Assembly: GCF_022538055.1 (NCBI RefSeq)
Contig: NZ_JAKZAM010000019.1
Span: 1 to 64,000, forward strand
From: Cognataquiflexum nitidum
GTDB taxonomy: Bacteria; Bacteroidota; Bacteroidia; Cytophagales; Cyclobacteriaceae
Reading direction: 5' to 3'
DNA: 64,000 bases
Shown here: positions 59,077 to 64,000 of the stretch, one piece after another
Numbering within the stretch: position 1 is the stretch's first letter
Layout of the letters: each line of letters starts with the position of its first letter
The notes under the pieces: model-generated
Seen by the model: the letters and a program-made list of their open reading frames with translations, nothing else
Database searches by the model: none
Told to the model about the DNA's origin: nothing
Program-made: the position numbers and the translations under genes

Positions 59077-59751
59077 ATGCTCCATGCAATAGCCATAGAC
59101 GATGAACCGATGGCCCTCGAGGTAATCAAAGCCCATGCAGCGAAAGTGCCTTTTTTGGATTTGCGCAAGGTATTCACAGATGCAATCCTTGCCTTGGAAT
59201 ACATCAGAAGCGAGCAGGTGGATTTGATTTTCCTCGATATCAAAATGCCCGATATCTCAGGGCTGGAACTCGCCGCTTTGATTCCGAAAGACACCATGGT
59301 CATTTTCACTACAGCTTACTCAGAGCACGCTGTGATGAGTTTCGAATTGGATGCGAAAGATTACCTGCTCAAGCCTTTTAACCTCGGGAGGTTTTTAAAA
59401 TCCTGCCAAAAAGCACAGGAATGGCATGAACTGAAAAAAGGAAATGCAGCAGGGACCATTTTTGTCAAAACAGGCTATGAGCAGATCAAGGTCAATTTCG
59501 ACGAGTTGCTCTTTTGTGAAGCAAATGGAAACTATGTGAATTTCCAACTCCCAAAAGATAAGATCCTCAGTAGAATGACCCTGGCAGAAGTCGAAAAAAT
59601 CCTGCCTTCCAATTTTGTCAAATCCCACCGTTCTTTTTTGGTGAATATCCAACATGTTCAAAAAATCGAAAGGCACCAATTGACTGTAGGCGATAAGCTC
59701 GTCCCGATCAGTGTCAGTTACCAAGAAGGATTGATGGATAGGTTGAAGTAG
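59077..59751 (+). CDS. LytTR-family response regulator
   Basis: A 224-residue response regulator. The receiver domain begins MLHAIAIDDEPMALEVIKAH, with the acidic pocket DDE and phospho-acceptor D54 in FLDIKMPDISG, and the conserved Lys in YLLKPFNLGRF. The C-terminal LytTR DNA-binding domain includes EANGNYVNFQL, KILSRMTLAEVEKILPSNFV and KSHRSFLVNIQHVQKIERH. It is coupled to the LytS-type kinase just upstream. LytTR proteins bind direct repeats in target promoters; targets are not known here. Confidence 0.95.
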   Translation: MLHAIAIDDEPMALEVIKAHAAKVPFLDLRKVFTDAILALEYIRSEQVDLIFLDIKMPDISGLELAALIPKDTMVIFTTAYSEHAVMSFELDAKDYLLKPFNLGRFLKSCQKAQEWHELKKGNAAGTIFVKTGYEQIKVNFDELLFCEANGNYVNFQLPKDKILSRMTLAEVEKILPSNFVKSHRSFLVNIQHVQKIERHQLTVGDKLVPISVSYQEGLMDRLK

Positions 59752-60036
59752 GTAGGAAGTTGGGAAGTGGGAAGTTGGGAAGAATAAGACCGATGACCGA
59801 TGACGGTTGTTTGGGATGAGAGAAAGAATAAAAAGTATTTGATATTTGAAGGTATTGTTGCAAGAATGGCAAGAAAACAGAAAACCTATCCTTGTGACTT
59901 CGACCAGAGGGAAAAGTCTTTTTGAGGTAGGAAGTTGGTGGTATGGAAGTGGGAAGTTTGGAAGTTGGGAAGAATAAGACCGATGACCGATGCTGTGAAT
60001 TTTCATCGGTCATCTGTCATCCTTCATCCGTCATTT
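59752..60036. repeat. Intergenic region with repeated GGAAGTTGG and CGATGACC elements
   Basis: About 285 bp after the LytTR gene. A 32-bp direct repeat occurs at 59771-59802 and 59961-59992 with GAAGTTGGGAAG, then AATAAGACCGATGACCGATG. Shorter GGAAGTTGG/GGGAAGTGG units flank both. Near 60005-60025 a reverse-complement CATCGGTCATCTGTCATCC mirrors the CGATGACC part. I see no gene. Confidence 0.75.
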
Positions 60037-60795
60037 TCACAACTTCCTCACCCAAATATTCCTGTAGCTAACCAAATCTCCATGATCCTGGAGTTCTAGC
60101 GGCATTTCAGTAGCATGGGCTTTGTAATTAGGAATTCCGATGTATTCGGTTGGGCCTTTTATTTCTACATTATTCTGTACCAAAATCCCGTTGTGAAGCA
60201 CAGTCACTCGTGCAGGAGATACCAACATGCCATCCGCATTGAACTTTGGAGCGGTAAAAATCACATCATAACTGTTCCATTCTCCCGGAGCTTTCATCGC
60301 ATTGACCAAAGGAGGATGTTGCTTGTAGATACTTCCCGCCTGACCGTTGGAATAGGTTCTGCTTTCATATGAATCCAAAACCTGCAATTCATATAAAGAC
60401 ATCAAGAATATCCCTGAATTTCCTCTTCCCTGTCCTTCGCCTTTGATCACTGTGGGAGCAGACCATTCGATATGAAGCTGCATATCCCCAAAACCTTGCT
60501 TTGTTTTGATCGCACCGGTTCTTGGTACGACGGTAAATGCGCCGTTTTCAACTTTCCATTGTGGGGCACTACCATCCTTTGCACTGACAAAGTTGTCAAG
60601 GTTTTTTCCATCAAATATGACAATCGCATCGGAAGGGGCTTGTCCCAATTGGGCAGCTGCTGTCACTTTTCGGGGAACGGGCTCCCAAAATTCAGTGGCT
60701 TCAGGTGGAAGTTTGATGTCTTTTTGTTGGGCAAATAAAGGCGTTGCAGCCATCAGGGCAATCACAGTCAAAGAGGCTTGAAAATGCTTTTTCAT
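60037..60795 (-). CDS. Exported DUF1080 (3-keto-disaccharide hydrolase-like) protein
   Basis: A 252-residue exported protein with a signal peptide (residues 1-22, ending TPLFAQ). It has the DUF1080 domain (DAIVIFDGKNLDNFVSAKDG, GDMQLHIEWSAPT, RGNSGIFLMSLYELQVLDSY, PGEWNSYDVIF), a concanavalin-like beta-jelly roll. Some relatives hydrolyse 3-keto-glycosides; others only bind sugars. Carbohydrate degradation in the periplasm is a fair guess. It is divergent from the M14 gene. Confidence 0.9.
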   Translation of the reverse strand: MKKHFQASLTVIALMAATPLFAQQKDIKLPPEATEFWEPVPRKVTAAAQLGQAPSDAIVIFDGKNLDNFVSAKDGSAPQWKVENGAFTVVPRTGAIKTKQGFGDMQLHIEWSAPTVIKGEGQGRGNSGIFLMSLYELQVLDSYESRTYSNGQAGSIYKQHPPLVNAMKAPGEWNSYDVIFTAPKFNADGMLVSPARVTVLHNGILVQNNVEIKGPTEYIGIPNYKAHATEMPLELQDHGDLVSYRNIWVRKL

Positions 60796-60967
60796 AGGTT
60801 ATTTGGTTTAATTGTTGTTTTTGGATTTTATGGATTCAATTTGGAATTCGATCATTGAATTCTTTGAAGTTCCAAATTAAGTCAATTCGCAAGCTTTCAA
60901 AAGCCGTTGATGGATTTTTAGTTTGGCTTGTGCTAGCTTACAGGTAATTTCCTCCAAATTTAAACCT

Positions 60968-63505
60968 ATGCAAAAGAAACTACTACTGATAACTTTGCTC
61001 TTGCTCCATATATATTCTGCAAAAGCCCAAAAAGAATATTATTTTCCGGAAGAAACTTTCTCCAATGACATCCCTAGTCCCTACTCTTACTTGGGTTACC
61101 ACGTTGGGGAATGGCATACCCGATACGACCGTCTTGTGGGATATTTTCAGTTGTTGGCTGACAAATCGGATATGGCTGAGCTCATTACCATCGGCTATAC
61201 CAATCAGCTCAGGCCATTGGTTGTCCTTGTGATCAGCAAGAAAGAGAATATTTCAAACTTGGAATATATCAGGACTAACCATTTGAAATTGGTAGATCCT
61301 ACTTTGCCCATGCCTGATGTCAGTGGCATGCCGGCTATCGTCAACCTTGCTTATAGCGTCCATGGAAACGAACCTTCTGGCGGTGAAGCTTCCATCCTGA
61401 CAGCTTATTGGCTTTTAGCTTCTCAAAGTGACCTTGCCAAAGAAATCAGAAACAATGCCGTGGTCATGATCGATCCCGCCATCAATCCCGACGGAAGAGA
61501 TAGACATACCAATTGGGCAAACATGCACAAAGGAACTCCGCCTGTTGCAGATCCGTTGGACAGAGAACACAATGAAATATGGCCTTCAGGACGTGTCAAT
61601 CATTATTGGTTTGACTTGAACAGAGATTGGCTGCCTTTGGCACAAGTGGAATTACAAAGCAAAATCGCTTGGTATCATACCTGGTATCCAAACGTGGTGG
61701 GAGATTTTCACGAAATGGGAACCAATGCCACTTACTTTTTTGAACCTACTAAACCATTTGGCAGTGAAAACCCCGTGATTCCAAGAAAAAACTATGAGGA
61801 AATCAACAATAAGTTTGCGGCTTACTTTGCAAAGGCTTTGGATGATATCGGCAGTTTGTATTGGACCAAAGAAGTTTTTGACAACAGCTATCCGGGATAT
61901 GGATCGACCTATCCGGATATTCAGGGTGGATTGGGATTGGTTTTTGAGCAGGCAAGTTCAAGGGGCCATATCCAAAGCTCTCAGCGTGGCGATATTACTT
62001 TCCAATTTACGATTCGGAACCAGCTCAAAACTTCCATTGCTACCATGGAAGCAGGGGTCAAGGAAAGAGAATACATGCACAAATACTTGCGTGAATATTT
62101 CCAAACTGCCATCACTGAAGCAGGTAAAGACAAAGCAAAAGGGTATGTTTTTGGAGATGAAACAGATGAATCTAGAAACAGATTATTCTTAAAGTTATTA
62201 TTAGATCATAAGATCAAAGTACTTGAAAATGATAAAGATATAATCTCAGAAGGAAAGTCATTTAAGAAAGGAAAATCCTGGATTGTCCCTTCTTCCCAAC
62301 CACAATATAGGATGGTCAGGACTATGTTTGAAAAGGTGACGACATTTTCAGATTCAGTATTTTATGACGCATCTTCTTGGACGATGGCATTGGCATATGG
62401 CATGCCTTACGCGACACAAACAATAGTTAGCGGAAAAGAAATCAAGGAACTTCCAAGTCAAACCTTGACCTTCCCTGCCGATGGGAAATATGTCGCATAT
62501 ATGGTGGATTGGTCTGATTATTTTGCTCCCAAATTTCTACACCATTTGCAGTCTGCAGGGGTTCATGTCGAAGTAACAGCACAAACTTTTACTTCAAATA
62601 CCGATCAAGGCTCAAAAGAATTCCCTGCAGGTTCATTGGTCATTCCAACAGCTTTCCAAAAACTTTCTCAGGAAGAATTGAGGAAAGCATTGAAAGAAGC
62701 AGCTGTTTTGGCAGGCCAAAATGTATTTGCTAGTACGACAGGATTTAGCCTGAAAGGGATTGACTTGGGTAGCGGAAGTATTTCAGCCATCCAAAAACCA
62801 AAAGTCCTTATGCTTGTCGGTCAGGGAACATCCCAATATGAGGCAGGGGAAATATGGCACCTGATGGATACCAAAGTTGGAATGCCAATGACAAAAGTGG
62901 ATTTGAGTATGTTTGGCAGGGTCAATCTGTTTGACTACACCACTTTGATCTTGACGTCAGGAAATTATTCTAGCATATCCCCTTCTCAGATTGCCCATTT
63001 GAAAGATTGGCTTTCAAGAGGAGGAACCATCATTTCTATGCGGAGTGCAAGTCAATGGCTTCAAAGTCAGGGAATTGTTCAGGAAGAATTTGTTACAGCC
63101 GAAGAAGCAAAAGGACCTGAATCCGTTCCATTTGCAGACTCGAGGAACTTATCCGGAGCACAGGAAATCGGTGGAAGCATTTATTTGGGAAAATTGGATA
63201 CTACCCATCCTTTGGGTTTTGGGTACAAAAACTCAGAAATTCCTGTTTATAGAAATACAACCCTTTTCTTCAAACCATCCAAAAACAAGTCCCAAACACC
63301 GGTTAGGTATTCTGCAAATCCTTTGCTCGGAGGATATGTCTCTCCGGCAAACCTTGAAAAAATCAAGCAAAGTTCTAGTGTTTTGGTTTCGAAAGTCAGT
63401 CAGGGAAGGGTAATTCACTTTATCGACAACCCGAATTTCCGCGGCACATGGTTTGGAACAAACAAGCTGTTCTTCAATGCCATCTTCTTTGGCAATAAAA
63501 TGTAA
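60968..63505 (+). CDS. Exported M14 family zinc carboxypeptidase
   Basis: An 845-residue exported metallopeptidase. A signal peptide (MQKKLLLITLLLLHIYSAKA) is followed by an M14 catalytic domain with zinc ligands H132 and E135 in SVHGNEPSGGEAS, H248 in GDFHEMGTN, and a likely catalytic glutamate in GLVFEQASSRG. The C-terminal half (from about residue 600; KVLMLVGQGTSQYEAGEIW) has a class I glutamine-amidotransferase-like fold, a known fusion in Bacteroidota M14 enzymes. The frame is open to 60923, but the extra 15 residues would spoil the signal peptide. It probably trims peptides in the periplasm or outside. Confidence 0.92.
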   Translation: MQKKLLLITLLLLHIYSAKAQKEYYFPEETFSNDIPSPYSYLGYHVGEWHTRYDRLVGYFQLLADKSDMAELITIGYTNQLRPLVVLVISKKENISNLEYIRTNHLKLVDPTLPMPDVSGMPAIVNLAYSVHGNEPSGGEASILTAYWLLASQSDLAKEIRNNAVVMIDPAINPDGRDRHTNWANMHKGTPPVADPLDREHNEIWPSGRVNHYWFDLNRDWLPLAQVELQSKIAWYHTWYPNVVGDFHEMGTNATYFFEPTKPFGSENPVIPRKNYEEINNKFAAYFAKALDDIGSLYWTKEVFDNSYPGYGSTYPDIQGGLGLVFEQASSRGHIQSSQRGDITFQFTIRNQLKTSIATMEAGVKEREYMHKYLREYFQTAITEAGKDKAKGYVFGDETDESRNRLFLKLLLDHKIKVLENDKDIISEGKSFKKGKSWIVPSSQPQYRMVRTMFEKVTTFSDSVFYDASSWTMALAYGMPYATQTIVSGKEIKELPSQTLTFPADGKYVAYMVDWSDYFAPKFLHHLQSAGVHVEVTAQTFTSNTDQGSKEFPAGSLVIPTAFQKLSQEELRKALKEAAVLAGQNVFASTTGFSLKGIDLGSGSISAIQKPKVLMLVGQGTSQYEAGEIWHLMDTKVGMPMTKVDLSMFGRVNLFDYTTLILTSGNYSSISPSQIAHLKDWLSRGGTIISMRSASQWLQSQGIVQEEFVTAEEAKGPESVPFADSRNLSGAQEIGGSIYLGKLDTTHPLGFGYKNSEIPVYRNTTLFFKPSKNKSQTPVRYSANPLLGGYVSPANLEKIKQSSSVLVSKVSQGRVIHFIDNPNFRGTWFGTNKLFFNAIFFGNKM

Positions 63506-63512
63506 TTTTTTA

Positions 63513-63605
63513 GAACCACAAAAGGAACAAAGAAAAATATAAGTAAGCTATTCATCGTCAATTAGCGATCTTATTCCTGTTCTCTTTTGTTGTCTTTTGT
63601 GGTTC
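63513..63605. repeat. MITE-like inverted repeat element of about 93 bp
   Basis: GAACCACAAAAG (63513-63524) and CTTTTGTGGTTC (63594-63605) are a perfect inverted pair. The inward sequences continue to match with interruptions (GAACAAAGAAAAATATAAG on the left, reverse complement of TTATTCCTGTTCTCTTTTG on the right). It lies 8 bp after the M14 stop and may fold as a terminator. No transposase is present. The form resembles short palindromic elements scattered in genomes of Bacteroidota. Confidence 0.7.
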
Positions 63606-63615
63606 ATAAATTTTT

Positions 63616-64000
63616 ATGACTAATTCCCATATTTTATCGAAATTTGGGACAAAATTATTTGCTGTGTCAAAATCAATTCTGCTTCTTACGCCTCCTTTTA
63701 CCCAACTCAATACCCCTTACCCAGCGACGGCTTATATCAAAGGGTATCTGAATACAAAAGGAAAAAAGTCTTTTCAAAGTGATTTAGGCATCAAGGTAAT
63801 TTTGAGGATTTTTTCAAAAGAAGGTTTAACCAAAGTATTTCAATCTATTGAAAATAAGGATATTAAAATTTTTTCAAACAATGTACAAAGGATAGTCAAA
63901 TTACAGAAAGACTACCTTCATACCATAGATCCTGTCATCCGATTCCTGCAGTTTGACAATCCTACCTTGGCATACAATATCTGTGATGGTGACTTCTTGC
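63616..64000 (+). CDS. Radical SAM protein, N-terminal part (gene runs out of the window)
   Basis: A frame from ATG 63616 is open through the end of the window (128 codons). It begins with about 16 variable residues and then VSKSILLLTPPFTQLNTPYP and ATAYIKGYLNTKG, the typical start of a B12-binding-like domain in a large radical SAM family of Bacteroidota (usually about 700 residues). SDLGIKVILRIFSKEGLTKV and DPVIRFLQFDNPTLAYNICD follow. The CxxxCxxC cluster motif would be beyond the window. A GTG at 63664 (before SKSILLL) is another possible start. The function of this family is not known. Confidence 0.75.
   Translation, partial: MTNSHILSKFGTKLFAVSKSILLLTPPFTQLNTPYPATAYIKGYLNTKGKKSFQSDLGIKVILRIFSKEGLTKVFQSIENKDIKIFSNNVQRIVKLQKDYLHTIDPVIRFLQFDNPTLAYNICDGDFL

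Overview
The window looks like a chromosomal segment of a Bacteroidota bacterium, most likely Cytophagales and close to Cyclobacteriaceae. This rests on AT-rich DNA, a short RpoD-type sigma factor, bacillithiol deacetylase BshB1, TonB-receptor and lipoprotein loci, a TamL-like BamA-family lipoprotein, LytS/LytTR signalling, promoters of the Bacteroidota form TTG-N19-TAnnTTTG, and almost no Shine-Dalgarno sequences. No genome comparison was possible, so the genus is open.

Layout. 1-222 is the 3' end of an SLC13/DASS transporter. 257-2816 (minus) is a three-gene contractile-tail module (sheath plus two tube proteins) with no baseplate or ATPase genes. 3095-4743 holds a small secreted protein, a decayed stretch and a tRNA-Thr locus. 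4753-16796 is mostly housekeeping: DUF349 protein, YqgE, PdxH, BshB1, an M23/LysM peptidase, TrxB, RpoD, PNPase, S15, an LptF/G permease and a START-like protein. 16846-17936 is a tRNA-Met locus with degenerate and partial copies. 18160-21473 is the classical thrS-infC-rpmI-rplT cluster. 22240-36512 is metabolic and envelope: LhgO, two hydrolases, an arsenosugar-type glycosyltransferase pair, peroxiredoxin, a KAS III-like enzyme, PhzF, an SLC10-type symporter, TrmH, TamL and an aldo/keto reductase. 36906-42673 has a DUF3820 protein, a subtilisin lipoprotein and a probable zinc-type TonB receptor locus. 42813-46848 is the DNA ligase/Lhr-like helicase pair. 47031-59751 holds a TPR histidine kinase, TrkH/TrkA, a TPR-RmuC-hydrolase operon, DUF2891 plus an atypical NRAMP, and a LytS/LytTR system. 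60037-64000 has a DUF1080 protein, an M14 peptidase and the start of a radical SAM gene.

The most unusual signal is shared by the two tRNA loci. Each reads tRNA, intrinsic terminator, small GIY-YIG endonuclease gene, then a partial copy of the same tRNA's 3' half. At tRNA-Met the unit is a perfect 357-bp tandem duplication with two intact, identical endonuclease ORFs. At tRNA-Thr (minus strand) the endonuclease carries one in-frame stop and belongs to a different GIY-YIG subfamily. The non-functional tRNA copies carry palindromes (TCCGCCGCGGCGGA or TCCCGATAGCTATCGGGA, or parts of them) where a tRNA arm should be. I read this as a small tRNA-targeting GIY-YIG cassette that keeps the upstream tRNA functional and leaves a displaced 3' half behind. 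The arrangement is seen directly; mobility and mechanism are inference.

Other points of interest are an NRAMP lacking the canonical DPGN and MPHN motifs, an infC gene without an AUG start, a promoter that would make the DUF3820 mRNA nearly leaderless, a CRP-like palindrome before the DNA ligase, and several families of short intergenic repeats.
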